DNA of 64,000 nt from Sphingomonas taxi (GTDB lineage: Bacteria; Pseudomonadota; Alphaproteobacteria; Sphingomonadales; Sphingomonadaceae): positions 1,674,001 through 1,738,000 of the forward strand of contig NZ_CP009571.1 in the NCBI RefSeq assembly GCF_000764535.1, read 5' to 3'. Position numbers and translations under genes: made by a program. Below, piece after piece: positions 15,347 through 24,322 of the stretch. Below the pieces are notes generated by a model, which had not been told where the DNA came from, did no database searches, and worked only from the letters and a program-made list of their open reading frames with translations. How positions within the stretch are numbered: position 1 is the stretch's first letter; each line of letters starts with the position of its first letter.

Positions 15347-15375
15347 TTGACAGCGCCCCGCGTTTTCCTTAGCTG
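15347..15375 (+). promoter_or_regulatory. candidate sigma-70 promoter of rplU-rpmA
   Basis: TTGACA at 15347-15352 is a perfect -35 element. TAGCTG at 15370-15375, 17 bp downstream, is a weak -10. This leaves a leader of roughly 55-60 nt before rplU containing a T-run at 15415-15420. Confidence 0.45.
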
Positions 15376-15438
15376 CCACCGCTCATCCCGCCGGGCCTTC
15401 CCGAGTGGGCATATGTTTTTTGGGAAGTGACTAAAGCC

Positions 15439-15735
15439 ATGTTCGCAGTCGTGCGCACGGGCGGCAAGCAGTATCGCGTCGCCGCCGGAGACAAGATCGT
15501 CGTCGAGAAGCTGGACGGCGAAGCCGGCGCATCGATCACGCTGGGTGACGTCCTGCTCGCGGGCGAAGGCTCGGAGCTGAAGAGCGTCGAGGGCCTCACC
15601 GTCGCCGCCGAGATCGTCGCGCAGGCGAAGGGCGAGAAGGTCATCGTCTTCAAGAAGCGCCGCCGTCACAATTATCGCCGCAAGAACGGCCATCGCCAGA
15701 ACCACACGATCCTCAAGATCGTCTCGGTCGGCTGA
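15439..15735 (+). CDS. rplU: 50S ribosomal protein L21
   Basis: Ribosomal protein L21 (98 aa), a primary 23S rRNA binding protein of the large subunit. It starts with the family signature [14 protein letters not shown] and ends with the basic [16 protein letters not shown] and ILKI segments that contact rRNA. I chose the ATG at 15439 because the family starts at this Met; the in-frame GTG at 15427 would add MTKA. rpmA follows 29 bp downstream, the near-universal rplU-rpmA order. Confidence 0.97.
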   Translation: MFAVVRTGGKQYRVAAGDKIVVEKLDGEAGASITLGDVLLAGEGSELKSVEGLTVAAEIVAQAKGEKVIVFKKRRRHNYRRKNGHRQNHTILKIVSVG

Positions 15736-15764
15736 GCCACAAGCGCGAACAGGAGTAGAGCAGC

Positions 15765-16034
15765 ATGGCACATAAGAAAGCAGGCGGTTCGTCGCGCAAC
15801 GGTCGCGATTCGGCCGGTCGTCGCCTCGGCGTGAAGAAGTTCGGTGGTCAGGAAGCGATCGCCGGCAACATCCTCGTGCGTCAGCGCGGCACCAAATTCT
15901 ATCCGGGCGCCAATGTCGGCATCGGCAAGGATCACACCCTTTTCGCGCTCGTCGACGGCCGCGTGGCATTCCACGAGGGCAAGCTCGGCCGTAAATTCTG
16001 CTCGGTGCAGATTATGGCGGAAGCCGCCGAATAA
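15765..16034 (+). CDS. rpmA: 50S ribosomal protein L27
   Basis: Ribosomal protein L27 (89 aa), whose flexible N-terminus reaches the peptidyl transferase centre. It starts [16 protein letters not shown], directly with the mature A-H-K-K form (no cleavable leader as in Firmicutes), and contains [20 protein letters not shown]. It is cotranscribed with rplU and followed by a strong terminator. obgE, which often sits next to rpmA, is instead at 20.5 kb. Confidence 0.97.
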   Translation: MAHKKAGGSSRNGRDSAGRRLGVKKFGGQEAIAGNILVRQRGTKFYPGANVGIGKDHTLFALVDGRVAFHEGKLGRKFCSVQIMAEAAE

Positions 16035-16105
16035 CATCGGGTGACCAGCCGGGTTGCCCACCAGGGTGACCCGGTCGCACCGCCCAGGCGGTGCCAACCA
16101 AATCA

Positions 16106-16135
16106 GGGAGGCGGGTCACCCCGGCTCCCTTTTTT
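16106..16135 (+). terminator. rho-independent terminator after rpmA
   Basis: GGGAGGCGGG (16106-16115) pairs with CCCGGCTCCC (16120-16129) with one mismatch around a TCAC loop, followed directly by six T residues (16130-16135). It is the clearest intrinsic terminator of the window. Confidence 0.85.
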
Positions 16136-16208
16136 CTTGCTCCCCAACCTTTTGTCCCTGCCGCGTCACAGGCGCGTGGCATGGGCGCGGCCGAGGAGAG
16201 AGCGAGAA

Positions 16209-16751
16209 ATGTTCGCCAGGACCAAGAGATTGACGCTGCGGCCGGCATGGCCGGAGGATGCCGCGGCGCTGGCGCAGGCGATCGGGCATGACGCGGTCAT
16301 CCGGATGCTGCTGCGCGTCCCCCACCCCTATCGCCTCGCCGATGCCGAGGCGTTCTGCGCCGCGCCGCTTGCGCATGACGAGGCGCGCTTCGTGATCGTC
16401 GCGCATGACCGCGGCGCGCCGGCGCTGATCGGCGGGATCGGCATCTCGGAGCATGAAGGCGCGCCCAACCTCGGCTATTGGCTGACGCCGTCGGCCTGGG
16501 GACGCGGCTATGCGACAGAGGCGGGGCGTGCGGTGATCGACATGGCGCGCCATGCGCTGCCGCTGCGCCGCCTCGACGCCTGGCATTTCGCCGACAATCC
16601 CGCTTCGGGCGCGGTGCTGCGCAAGCTCGGATTCCGCGCCACCGGCCGGACCGCGACGCGGCACTCGCCGGCCCGCACCGAGGCGGCGGCGACGCTCAGC
16701 TACGAGCTCGACCTCGTCGACCGATGCGAGCCGATGCCGATCGCCGCTTAG
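16209..16751 (+). CDS. GNAT acetyltransferase (RimJ/RimL-like)
   Basis: GCN5-related N-acetyltransferase of 180 aa. The N-terminus TKRLTLRPAWPEDAAALA is typical of RimJ/RimL-like enzymes that acetylate protein N-termini or small molecules. The acetyl-CoA loop is recognisable at WGRGYATEAGRAV (about residues 99-111), preceded by NLGYWLTP and followed by NPASGAVLRKLGFRATG. The start at 16209 has an AG-rich ribosome binding site (GAGGAGAG). It ends overlapping the convergent DUF1275 gene by 4 bp. The substrate cannot be predicted. Confidence 0.85.
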   Translation: MFARTKRLTLRPAWPEDAAALAQAIGHDAVIRMLLRVPHPYRLADAEAFCAAPLAHDEARFVIVAHDRGAPALIGGIGISEHEGAPNLGYWLTPSAWGRGYATEAGRAVIDMARHALPLRRLDAWHFADNPASGAVLRKLGFRATGRTATRHSPARTEAAATLSYELDLVDRCEPMPIAA

Positions 16752-17404
16752 GCTCTCACCGCGACGCGATCGGCCGGACCGAGCAGCGCCGCATAGACCG
16801 TCAGCAGCGCCGCGACCCCGGCCGCCGCGGTGATGCTGACGGTACCGAGTCGCGGATAGACGAGCGCGCCGAGCACCGCGCCCCCGACGAGGCCGCACCA
16901 CAGCAACAGATAGGGCAGCCACGCCCAGCGCGGGCCGCCCATCATTGCCGCCGCCAGCCGCTGCGCGAACTTGACCAGCGCCCCGGTCATATAGGTGACG
17001 CCGACGCTGACCTCGCCATCGTGCTGGAACAAGGTGTTGGCCATTCCCATCGCCGCGGCGAGCAAAGCGGTGGTGGCGCCGACCGACACCCGGCCGTCGG
17101 TCGCCGCGGCACCGGCGAGCAGCAGGGTGACGCCGACCAATGCCGCCGGCTTGCGGCGCGCGCCGGCGGCGACGGTGACGATCGTGCCCGCCACCACCCC
17201 GCCGACGAAAGCGGCGATCAGCCCCGCCGCGACTCCGGCGACGGGCAGTCCCAACGCCAGCCCGACCGCGAGTCGCGTCGAATTGCCGCTCATGAACGAG
17301 ACGAACAGCCCGCCCAGTTTGAGAAATCCGATCGCATCGACATAACCGGCGAGCCCGGCCATCGCCGCACCCAGGAGCCAGAACCTTTTGCCGTATCGCG
17401 TCAT
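16748..17404 (-). CDS. DUF1275 (YoaK-type) membrane protein
   Basis: A 218-aa integral membrane protein of the DUF1275/YoaK family with about six hydrophobic segments. The family signature is visible: LAGYVDAIGFLKLGGLFVSF followed by MSGNSTRLAVGLALG near the N-terminus, and GMANTLFQHDGEVSVGVTYM with TGALVKFAQRL in the second half. The internal similarity of the two halves suggests a repeated three-helix unit. The function of the family is not established. It converges with the GNAT gene and precedes no obvious partner. Confidence 0.88.
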   Translation of the reverse strand: MTRYGKRFWLLGAAMAGLAGYVDAIGFLKLGGLFVSFMSGNSTRLAVGLALGLPVAGVAAGLIAAFVGGVVAGTIVTVAAGARRKPAALVGVTLLLAGAAATDGRVSVGATTALLAAAMGMANTLFQHDGEVSVGVTYMTGALVKFAQRLAAAMMGGPRWAWLPYLLLWCGLVGGAVLGALVYPRLGTVSITAAAGVAALLTVYAALLGPADRVAVRA

Positions 17405-17455
17405 GCCGCGACCCTAGCGCGTTTCACGGCAGCGTTTGAAGCCCGTCGCGGCGCG

Positions 17456-18307
17456 TCACGCCGGACGCGGCAGCACCGCCGCCTCGTAATCGCTTTCCGC
17501 CAGCCCGATCAACGCGCGGTCGTCATGCTGCCACGGATGGAAACCGGGCAGGAAATAGGCCGCCCAGACCCCGGCGACCTTGCGCGCCATGCCGGGGTTG
17601 CCGAACGCATACCAGAACAGCCGCGCCCACACCTTCGGCCCGGTCATCCCGTCCTGCCGCAGCAATTCGAGCATCCCGCGCGTCCGCCCGGTGAAGAAGC
17701 GCCATGTCGTGATCAGCATCACCGTCGACTTGACCCGCCAGCGCGTGAAGCGCGGCCAGTCCTTGGTCGCATGCAGCCAGGTGTCGTAGGCGACGCCCTT
17801 ATGCTCGATCTCCTCGGCGGCATGCCACAGCCACAGCGCCTTGGCCTGTTCCTCGCCGCCGGCGAGATGCCGGGGATTGGCGATCAGCTCGTGCGCCAGC
17901 ATCGCGGTGAAATGTTCGAGCGCGGTGGTCGCGGCGAGGCTGGCGATCGGTGGCCGCCCTTTGGTCAGCGCGAGCGCGTCGTCGACGTCCTTGTCGAGCC
18001 GGCGCACGTCATAGCCCTGATCGGTGACATGGCGGTTGAAGGCGACATGCTCGCGCGTGTGCATCACCTCCTGCTTGATGAAGGCGTTGATCTCGCCGGT
18101 CAGCTTCGGCGGGGTGCCGTCGCGGAACTTGCGCACGCTGTCGACGAAATAGCCCTCGCCCTTGGGAAAGGTGACCGAGAGCGCATTGTAGAAGGCGGTC
18201 GCGACCGGATCGTCGTTGAGCCACCAGCGGCCCATGCGCGTGCCCCGGCCGAAGCGGCGGTCGCGCGGGGTGATGACCAGATCGTCGGGCGTGGTTGCTT
18301 TCGCCAT
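17456..18307 (-). CDS. predicted metal-dependent hydrolase (PF10118 family)
   Basis: A 283-aa protein of the metal-dependent hydrolase family PF10118. Characteristic acidic/His segments are INAFIKQEVMHTREHVAFN, ALEHFTAMLAHELI and WLWHAAEEIEHKGVAYD, which resemble the metal-binding helices of ferritin-like or di-iron proteins. The ATG at 18307 is preceded by a GAAGG-type ribosome binding site; a much longer open frame upstream is an artefact of high GC. It is divergent from a TetR regulator with only 61 bp between, holding a palindrome, so it is probably the regulator's target. Reaction unknown. Confidence 0.82.
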   Translation of the reverse strand: MAKATTPDDLVITPRDRRFGRGTRMGRWWLNDDPVATAFYNALSVTFPKGEGYFVDSVRKFRDGTPPKLTGEINAFIKQEVMHTREHVAFNRHVTDQGYDVRRLDKDVDDALALTKGRPPIASLAATTALEHFTAMLAHELIANPRHLAGGEEQAKALWLWHAAEEIEHKGVAYDTWLHATKDWPRFTRWRVKSTVMLITTWRFFTGRTRGMLELLRQDGMTGPKVWARLFWYAFGNPGMARKVAGVWAAYFLPGFHPWQHDDRALIGLAESDYEAAVLPRPA

Positions 18308-18341
18308 GGAAACCTTCAACACAGGACTCGCGTCCTCATAC

Positions 18342-18355
18342 TGACATTCATGTAA
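18342..18355. promoter_or_regulatory. candidate TetR operator between divergent genes
   Basis: TGACAT-TC-ATGTAA is a near-perfect inverted repeat (5 of 6 positions) in the 61-bp gap between the hydrolase gene and the tetR-like gene, in locally AT-rich sequence. Its position over both promoters fits a shared operator. Confidence 0.45.
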
Positions 18356-18368
18356 ATAGGCCTCCGCT

Positions 18369-18959
18369 GTGTCGATCGCAACCCTCCGCAAACGCCTGTC
18401 CCCCGCCGACGCCCGCGAGGCGGCGCTCGCCGCCGCGCAGGCGCTGCTGATCGAGGCCGGCCCGCAGGCGGTGACGCTCAAGGCGGTCGGCGGCCGGATC
18501 GGGCGGACCCACGCCAATCTGCTCCACCATTTCGGCTCGGCCGAGGGGCTGCAGCTGGCGCTGATCGCGCGGATGACGAGCGACATCACCGCGACGATCC
18601 GCGATGCGCTGCTCCTCGATCGGCCGGCGGAGCCCGACCCGCGTCGGATCGTCGATCTGGTGTTCGACGCCTTCGACGGCGGTGGCGCCGGCGCGCTGGC
18701 GAGCTGGATGATCCTCACCGGCAACCGCGACGCGCTCGATCCCATCCTCTCCGCGGTGCGCGCGCTGGTCGAGGACCTCACCGCCGGGGTCGAACCCGCC
18801 TGCCGCCCGATCCAGGACGAAACGCTGCATCTGGTGCTGATGGCGCTGGGCGATGCTTTGCTCGGGGCGCCGATGGCGCGCGCATTGGGCCTGCCGCGTG
18901 ACCGGGCGCGTGCGCTTGCCGCGACGATGCTCGCCGCGCCGCTCGCGGCGGACGGCTGA
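18369..18959 (+). CDS. TetR family transcriptional regulator
   Basis: A 196-aa TetR-type repressor. The N-terminal HTH (about residues 15-62) contains AAAQALLIEAGPQAVTLKAV and GRTHANLLHHFGSAEGLQLAL, matching the conserved helix 2-3 and the HFxxxExL pattern. The C-terminal all-helical half is a ligand-binding and dimerisation domain. The start is GTG at 18369. The divergent metal-dependent hydrolase gene and the intervening palindrome suggest that it represses both promoters. The ligand is unknown. Confidence 0.88.
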   Translation: MSIATLRKRLSPADAREAALAAAQALLIEAGPQAVTLKAVGGRIGRTHANLLHHFGSAEGLQLALIARMTSDITATIRDALLLDRPAEPDPRRIVDLVFDAFDGGGAGALASWMILTGNRDALDPILSAVRALVEDLTAGVEPACRPIQDETLHLVLMALGDALLGAPMARALGLPRDRARALAATMLAAPLAADG

Positions 18960-19289
18960 GCCATCGCCAATGTCGCGTGGCACGGCGTCAATGCCGCCGC
19001 CCCTGCACCGCCGCGGCACGAGCCGGTAGGACGGCGGCACGAGGGGCCGGCGGCCGCGATCGCGTGATATATCGCGCGATGGATCGCCGATCGCCCGCAC
19101 GACGCCGCGGCCGGTCGGACGGCCAATGGCGCCGACTCGGACAAGCGAAGGCGGCGGCCGCAGCAAGGCACGCTGCCACGGGTGGAGGATGCACGGATAG
19201 GCGGATGCTCCAGGCATCTGCCTGACGGTGCCGTCGATCGGTATCGCGATGGGGGTCGCGACGCCGGTCGGCGGTTACCAAGCCTACCC
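18960..19289. other. gene-free stretch before a family B repeat
   Basis: Between the tetR-like gene and the repeat I see no open frame with protein-like features. The open frames that cross it owe their length to high GC. Confidence 0.4.
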
Positions 19290-19380
19290 CGTCACCCCGG
19301 ATCTGATCCGGGGTCCCGCTTCGTCCTCTTGCGCGTGCCGATCAGAAGAAGCGGGACCCCGGGTCGAGCCCGGGGTGACG
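19290..19380. repeat. family B palindromic repeat, short copy
   Basis: A 91-bp element with the inverted ends CGTCACCCCGG (19290-19300) and CCGGGGTGACG (19370-19380), and internal hairpins around GATCCGGGGTCCCGC and GCGGGACCCCGGGTC. Shorter than the three 107-bp copies elsewhere and with a different centre. Confidence 0.75.
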
Positions 19381-19398
19381 GACGAACGTCGTTTCCGT

Positions 19399-20385
19399 CT
19401 AGCCCCCCGTATGCCGCGCGCGATAGTCGCCCGGCGTGATGCCATAGACCTCGCGGAATGCCCGGCCGAGATAGGCGGCATCGCAAAAGCCCCACCGCTC
19501 CGCAAGCATCGCGATCGTCTGCCGGTCCCCCGCCGTGCGCAGGCTTTCGGCGATCCGCGCCAGCCGGCGGGTGCGGATATAGGCCTGCACCCCGCCCTCC
19601 TCCTGCAACAGCCGGTACAACGTCGAGCGCGACACGCCGAGCGCGCGGCTGAGCCGCGTCGTGTTGAGCGACGGCGAGCCCAGGTGCCGCTCGATCGTCT
19701 CGCGCAGTTCGAACGACAGGCCGCGCTCATGCTGTTCGGTATCGGCCGGTGCGGTGCCGAGGCTGGCGGAGAGCGCGATGGTGAACAGATCGAGCACGGT
19801 CTGCGCCAGCGCCGGGCCGCTGGTCACCGGCAGATGATGCGCGGTGTCGCGCAACGTCGCGAGATGCGAGACGAGCAGCGCCGCCTGCTCCGGCGCGATG
19901 ACATGGCCGTGCAGGCTGCGCACCGTCGCCGGCAGCAGCCGCTCCGCCACCGCGCGTGGCAGCGTGAAGCCGGTGCTGACCGATGCCTCCGATCCATGCG
20001 CCTGCGTCTGCGCGAGGTCGGCCAGCACGATCGATCCGCCCGGCGCGACGAGATCGCGGCCGGCCATGTCGCCGCGCGCGCCGCCGTGGTGCCGAACGTT
20101 GACGACCAGATCGTCGCTTCGGTCGCGCGCGATCGTGTCGCTCCGCCGCACCCAGTCCTGCGCGGTGATCCGCGCCTGCCCGATGCCGATCGTGCCGAGA
20201 TCGAGCCAGTCCATCGCGACGGTGAAGGGTTCGTGCGGCGTCGTGTCGAACCGCGTCGACAGGCCGGCGATATCGGCGTCGCGCCAGCAGGCATAGCGCT
20301 CGCTCGCGGGCAGCCCGTCCGCACTGAAGACACGCTGCCACGCCAGTCGTTCGGCAGCCGGATCGGCCTGGGAATCGCGCGGCAT
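19399..20385 (-). CDS. AraC family transcriptional regulator
   Basis: A 328-aa regulator. The N-terminal two thirds resemble the AraC-binding-like domain of AraC/OxyR-type activators (WLDLGTIGIGQARITAQDW, then a VVNVRHHGG and RDLVAPGGSIVLAD cupin-like stretch). The C-terminal HTH pair starts at LRETIERHLGSPSLNTTRLS and includes LGVSRSTLYRLLQEEGG, YIRTRRLARI, AERWGFCDAAYLGRAFRE and YGITPGDYR, all typical of AraC. I chose the Met at 20385 since the upstream extension is not family-like. It is divergent from obgE. No inducible target is evident in the neighbourhood. Confidence 0.88.
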   Translation of the reverse strand: MPRDSQADPAAERLAWQRVFSADGLPASERYACWRDADIAGLSTRFDTTPHEPFTVAMDWLDLGTIGIGQARITAQDWVRRSDTIARDRSDDLVVNVRHHGGARGDMAGRDLVAPGGSIVLADLAQTQAHGSEASVSTGFTLPRAVAERLLPATVRSLHGHVIAPEQAALLVSHLATLRDTAHHLPVTSGPALAQTVLDLFTIALSASLGTAPADTEQHERGLSFELRETIERHLGSPSLNTTRLSRALGVSRSTLYRLLQEEGGVQAYIRTRRLARIAESLRTAGDRQTIAMLAERWGFCDAAYLGRAFREVYGITPGDYRARHTGG

Positions 20386-20507
20386 CGTCACCCGCCGGAT
20401 CTTAGCGCCCGCCGAAATGGCCGTACACTGCTCTTGTCGCGCACGATCGGCGATGGCGCCGCCGCCGCGGGGGTGGCCGTTCGCGCGGGGCACGCTAAAG
20501 AGGCGCC

Positions 20508-21554
20508 ATGCATTTTCTCGACCAAGCCAAGATCTACGTCCGCTCCGGCTCGGGCGGCCCCGGCGCCGTCAGCTTCCGACGTGAAAAATTCATCGAATAT
20601 GGCGGCCCCGACGGCGGCAACGGCGGCAAGGGCGGCGACATCATCTTCGAGGCGGTGGCCGGCCTCAATACGCTGATCGACTTCCGCTACACCCAGCATT
20701 TCCGCGCGCCGCGCGGCTCGGGCGGCTCGGGCAGCAACCGCACCGGCGGCGGCGGCGACGACCTCGTCATCAAGGTTCCGGTCGGCACCCAGGTGCTGTC
20801 CGAGGACAAGGACGAGGTGCTGCTCGACTTCACCCATGTCGGCCAGCGCGAGATGTTCCTGCGCGGCGGCGACGGCGGCCGCGGCAACGCCAGCTACAAG
20901 ACCTCGACCAACCGCGCGCCGCGCCAGCACGGCACCGGCTGGCCCGAGCAGGAGGCGTGGGTGTGGCTGCGGCTCAAGTTGCTCGCCGACGCCGGGCTCG
21001 TCGGCCTGCCCAATGCCGGCAAGTCGACCTTCATCAACGCGGTGACCAATGCGCAGGCGAAGGTCGGCGCCTATGCCTTCACCACGACGCGGCCGCAGCT
21101 CGGCGTCGTCCGCCATCATGGCCGCGAGTTCGTCGTCGCCGACATTCCCGGCCTGATCGAAGGCGCCGCCGACGGTGCGGGGATCGGCGACCGGTTCCTC
21201 GGCCATATCGAACGCTGCCGCGTGCTGCTGCATCTGGTCGACGCCAATGACGACGACGTCGCCGAAAGCTATCGCATCGTCCGCGACGAGCTGGAGGCCT
21301 ATGGCGGCGGTCTGATCGACAAGCCGCATATCGTCGCGCTCAACAAGATCGACATGCTCGACGAAGAACTGATCGAGGCGCTGTCCGCCGAACTGGCGGA
21401 GGAAAGCGGCACCGACGTCATCCCGCTGTCGGGCGCCGCCGGCACTGGCGTCGACTGGGTGCTCGACAAGTTGCTCGAGGCGATCGACCCGGCGCCCGAT
21501 ACGGTGCCGGACAGCGACGAGGGCGAGGACGAGATCACCTGGTCGCCGGTGTGA
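20508..21554 (+). CDS. obgE: GTPase Obg/CgtA
   Basis: Essential ribosome-associated GTPase of 348 aa acting in 50S assembly and stress control. The glycine-rich Obg fold covers about residues 1-158 ([28 protein letters not shown]). The G domain follows with G1 [10 protein letters not shown]2 TTTRPQLG, G3 DIPG, G4 NKID and G5 SGAAG. The acidic C-terminal tail (DSDEGEDEI) is typical of alphaproteobacterial Obg. proB follows after a family B repeat, as obgE-proB is a common order. Confidence 0.97.
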   Translation: MHFLDQAKIYVRSGSGGPGAVSFRREKFIEYGGPDGGNGGKGGDIIFEAVAGLNTLIDFRYTQHFRAPRGSGGSGSNRTGGGGDDLVIKVPVGTQVLSEDKDEVLLDFTHVGQREMFLRGGDGGRGNASYKTSTNRAPRQHGTGWPEQEAWVWLRLKLLADAGLVGLPNAGKSTFINAVTNAQAKVGAYAFTTTRPQLGVVRHHGREFVVADIPGLIEGAADGAGIGDRFLGHIERCRVLLHLVDANDDDVAESYRIVRDELEAYGGGLIDKPHIVALNKIDMLDEELIEALSAELAEESGTDVIPLSGAAGTGVDWVLDKLLEAIDPAPDTVPDSDEGEDEITWSPV

Positions 21555-21617
21555 GCCGATGCGCCCGTTCGTCTGAATAGTTACAGCGATGGGGCTCGAT
21601 CGATAGCACCCCGGGAC

Positions 21618-21724
21618 CGTCACCCCGGACTCGTTCCGGGGTCCACCGTACCGCATGCGTGCGCTCTCGCCTCGAGCCCCCCTCCTCGCCGCGGAGTGGA
21701 CCCCGGCACGAGTCCGGGGTGACG
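21618..21724. repeat. family B palindromic repeat, 107 bp
   Basis: Inverted ends CGTCACCCCGGA and CCGGGGTGACG enclose a second inverted pair GGGGTCCAC / GTGGACCCC, with CTCGCCGC before the right inner arm. Exactly the same length and plan occur at 44501-44607 and 49898-50004. It lies between obgE and proB. Confidence 0.85.
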
Positions 21725-21833
21725 AGGGAGTGTGGAAAGGGCGACGACAACCAAGCGGCCATATCCATCGGCCCTGCGTCGACAGGCAACCGAGGACTTA
21801 TGCTGTCGGTCATCCCTCGCTAGACCCCACCCC

Positions 21834-22937
21834 ATGCCCCTCTTCCCGCCCGCCTCCTGCCCGCGCCTGATCGTCAAGGTCGGCTCCGCCCTGCTCGTCG
21901 CACCCGATGGCGCGGTGCGGCGGGACTGGCTCGCGACGCTGGTCGCCGACATCGCCGCGCGCGTCCGCGACGGCCAGCAGGTCGCGATCGTCTCGTCGGG
22001 TGCGATCGCGCTCGGCGCGCGGCGACTCGGGCTCGCCAAGGGCGGCCGCGCCAGCCTCGAGGACGCGCAGGCCGCCGCCGCGACCGGCCAGATCGCGCTC
22101 AGCCAGACCTGGGCGGAGCTGCTCGGCGACCACGGCCTCACCGCCGCGCAGATGCTGGTGACGCTCGACGATCTCGAAGACCGCCGCCGCTATCTCAACG
22201 CCGCGGCGACGCTGGGCCGGCTGCTCGGGCTCGGCGTGGTGCCGGTCATCAACGAGAACGACAGCGTCGCCACCGAGGAGATCCGCTTCGGCGACAACGA
22301 CCGGCTCGCCGCGCGCGTCGCGCAGGCGGCGGGGGCGCAGGGCGTCGTGCTGCTGTCCGACGTCGACGGCCTCTACGACGCCAACCCGCACACCAATCCG
22401 GCGGCACGGCATATCGCACGGGTCGAGCGGATCGACGCGGTCGCCGGCATGGCCGATGCCGGATCGGCGTCGGGCATGGGTTCGGGCGGCATGGTGTCGA
22501 AGATCGCGGCGGCACGGATTGCCACCGGCGCGGGTGCGCATCTCGCCATCGCCAGCGGTCGACTGGATCACCCGCTCGCCGGGGCGCAGCGGCATACTTT
22601 GTTCGTCGCCGAACGCGCCGCACCGGCGCGCAAGGCGTGGCTGGCGGGCGGGCTGACCGCGCGCGGCCGCATCCACGTTGACGCGGGCGCGGCGCGCGCG
22701 CTGGCAGCGGGCGGCAGCCTGCTCGCCGCCGGCGCGACGCGGATCGAGGGCGCATTCGGCCGCGGCGATCTGGTGACGATCGAGGGGCCGGACGGCACGA
22801 TCGCGCGCGGCCTGTCGGAATATGCGGCGGACGAGGCGCTGCGGCTGCTCGGCACGCGCTCGGAGGAGCAGGCGGCGATATTGGGGTACGCGCCCCGCGC
22901 CGCACTGGTCCACCGCAACCATCTGGCGCTGCTGTGA
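21834..22937 (+). CDS. proB: glutamate 5-kinase
   Basis: First enzyme of proline synthesis, phosphorylating glutamate with ATP (367 aa). The amino-acid kinase domain shows RLIVKVGSALLV, VSSGAIALGARRLGL, PVINENDSVATEEIRFGDND and LLSDVDGLYDANP plus GSGGMVSKIAAARIA. The C-terminal PUA domain starts around residue 280 (GRIHVDAGAARALAAGGSLL, FGRGDLVTIEGPDG). The ATG at 21834 was chosen because the upstream frame runs through the repeat. proA is not in the window. Confidence 0.96.
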   Translation: MPLFPPASCPRLIVKVGSALLVAPDGAVRRDWLATLVADIAARVRDGQQVAIVSSGAIALGARRLGLAKGGRASLEDAQAAAATGQIALSQTWAELLGDHGLTAAQMLVTLDDLEDRRRYLNAAATLGRLLGLGVVPVINENDSVATEEIRFGDNDRLAARVAQAAGAQGVVLLSDVDGLYDANPHTNPAARHIARVERIDAVAGMADAGSASGMGSGGMVSKIAAARIATGAGAHLAIASGRLDHPLAGAQRHTLFVAERAAPARKAWLAGGLTARGRIHVDAGAARALAAGGSLLAAGATRIEGAFGRGDLVTIEGPDGTIARGLSEYAADEALRLLGTRSEEQAAILGYAPRAALVHRNHLALL

Positions 22938-22985
22938 GATCGCCAGCCTCTTCGAGAGGCCGACCGGCACCCCGTCCGTTCCAGC

Positions 22986-23071
22986 GTTCCTGCGAAAGCA
23001 GGAACCCAGGGCCAAGCAGACGACCGCTGTCCGTCTGCGAAACCCCTGGGCTCCTGCTTTCGCAGGAGCAC
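22986..23071 (+). repeat. family A repeat (86 bp, two hairpins), forward copy
   Basis: Left hairpin GTTCCTGC-GAAA-GCAGGAAC, right hairpin GCTCCTGC-TTTC-GCAGGAGC, and a middle part beginning CCCAGGGCCAAGCAGACGA and ending CCTGGG. The total length of 86 bp equals the copy at 61837. Located between proB and the ceramide-reductase-type gene. Confidence 0.8.
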
Positions 23072-23127
23072 AAATCGTCCTTTGTAGAGGTCGCGAGCAT
23101 TACCGGCGCGATCGCAGGAGCCGCTTC

Positions 23128-24030
23128 ATGACCACCCTCGCCATCACCGGCGCGACGGGGTTCGTCGGCGGCGCGCTGCTCAATCAGGCGCTCGCCGCCG
23201 GCCATCACGTCCGCGCGCTCACCCGCCGGCCGCAACCCGGCCGCAATGACGTCATCTGGATCGAAGGCGCGCTCGACCGTCCCGACAGCCTCGTCGCACT
23301 CGCCGATGGCGCGGACGCGATCGTCCATGTCGCCGGCGTGGTGAACGCGCCCGACCGCGTCGGCTTCGTCGCCGGCAATATCGACGGCACGCGTGCGATG
23401 CTCGCCGCCGCGACCGCCGCCGGCGTCGGCCGCTTCGTCCACGTCTCGTCGCTCTCCGCACGCGAACCCGCGCTGTCCAACTACGGCTGGTCCAAGGCGG
23501 AGGCCGAATCGCTGGTCGAGGCCAGCCCCCTCGCGTGGAGCATCGTCCGCCCGAGCGGCGTATACGGCCCCGGCGACATGGAGATGCGCGACCTGTTCCG
23601 CGCCGCGAAGCTCGGCCTCGCGCTGCTGCCGCCGCGCGGCAAGGTATCGCTGGTCGCGGTCGACGATCTCGCCCGCCTGTTGCTGACGCTCGCCACGCAC
23701 GACCTGCCGCCCGCGCTCTACGAGGTCGACGACGGCCACGTCCTCACCCATGACGAGATGGCGCAGGCGATCGGCCGCGCGGTCGGCCGCCGGCACGTCC
23801 TCGCGCTGCACCTGCCCAAGGCGATCCTCCATCTCGGCGCGAAGCTCGACAAGCGCCTGCGCGGATCGGGCGCCAAACTCACCGCCGATCGCGCGAATTA
23901 TCTCGCCCATTCGGACTGGACCGCCCGCCCCGCGCTGCGCCCGCCGGCCGATCTGTGGACGCCGTCCGTCGCCCCGGAGGCAGGCCTCGCCGCAACCGCG
24001 CGATGGTATCGTGCCAACGGATTGCTATAG
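23128..24030 (+). CDS. cerR: NAD(P)-dependent epimerase/dehydratase family, ceramide reductase (CerR) candidate
   Basis: Extended short-chain dehydrogenase of 300 aa with the Rossmann motif GATGFVGG (residues 7-14), active-site YGWSK (Tyr-x-x-x-Lys) and the SLSA strand before it. In Caulobacter crescentus an enzyme of this family encoded next to spt and its ACP reduces oxidised ceramide, and here the gene lies 43 bp upstream of an ACP gene and then spt, so I propose CerR. A good ribosome binding site (GCAGGAG) precedes the ATG. A general sugar or ubiquinone-associated dehydrogenase cannot be excluded from sequence alone. Confidence 0.7.
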   Translation: MTTLAITGATGFVGGALLNQALAAGHHVRALTRRPQPGRNDVIWIEGALDRPDSLVALADGADAIVHVAGVVNAPDRVGFVAGNIDGTRAMLAAATAAGVGRFVHVSSLSAREPALSNYGWSKAEAESLVEASPLAWSIVRPSGVYGPGDMEMRDLFRAAKLGLALLPPRGKVSLVAVDDLARLLLTLATHDLPPALYEVDDGHVLTHDEMAQAIGRAVGRRHVLALHLPKAILHLGAKLDKRLRGSGAKLTADRANYLAHSDWTARPALRPPADLWTPSVAPEAGLAATARWYRANGLL

Positions 24031-24073
24031 CGCCGCAACCCTGCCGTATTTGGCCGCCATCCAGGATAGTATG

Positions 24074-24322
24074 ATGACCGACCGCACCCAGATCCTCGAC
24101 ACGATCAAGGCCCAGATCGAACCGTTCAACAAGAAAGGCGTCGCGCTGACCGAGGCGACCACCTTCCAGGGCGATCTGGAGTGGGACAGCCTGACCGTGA
24201 TGGACTTCGTCGCGGCGATCGAGGACGAGTTCGAGATCATCATCACGATGAACATGCAGGCGGAGATCGAGACGGTCGGCCAGCTCGCCGATGCCGTCGC
24301 CAAGCTGAAGGGCGACGCATGA
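24074..24322 (+). CDS. acyl carrier protein for sphingolipid synthesis
   Basis: Acyl carrier protein of 82 aa. The phosphopantetheine attachment site is Ser39 in LEWDSLTVMDFV, flanked by typical ACP helices (FVAAIEDEFEIIITMNM). It differs clearly from the fatty-acid-synthesis ACP (DSLDxVEL), as expected for a dedicated carrier. A second ATG lies one codon upstream at 24071. Its stop overlaps the ATG of spt by 4 bp. In Caulobacter and Sphingomonas such an ACP delivers the acyl chain to serine palmitoyltransferase; that role is inferred here. Confidence 0.9.
   Translation: MTDRTQILDTIKAQIEPFNKKGVALTEATTFQGDLEWDSLTVMDFVAAIEDEFEIIITMNMQAEIETVGQLADAVAKLKGDA

Noticed and set aside
15427..15438. 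GTG at 15427 as rplU start
   Set aside because: L21 proteins begin at the MFAVVRTGG methionine; the GTG would add four non-conserved residues and sits too close to the Shine-Dalgarno.
19290..19380. Repeats as a CRISPR array
   Set aside because: The repeated units are palindromic single elements scattered between genes, without regular direct repeats or spacers and without cas genes.
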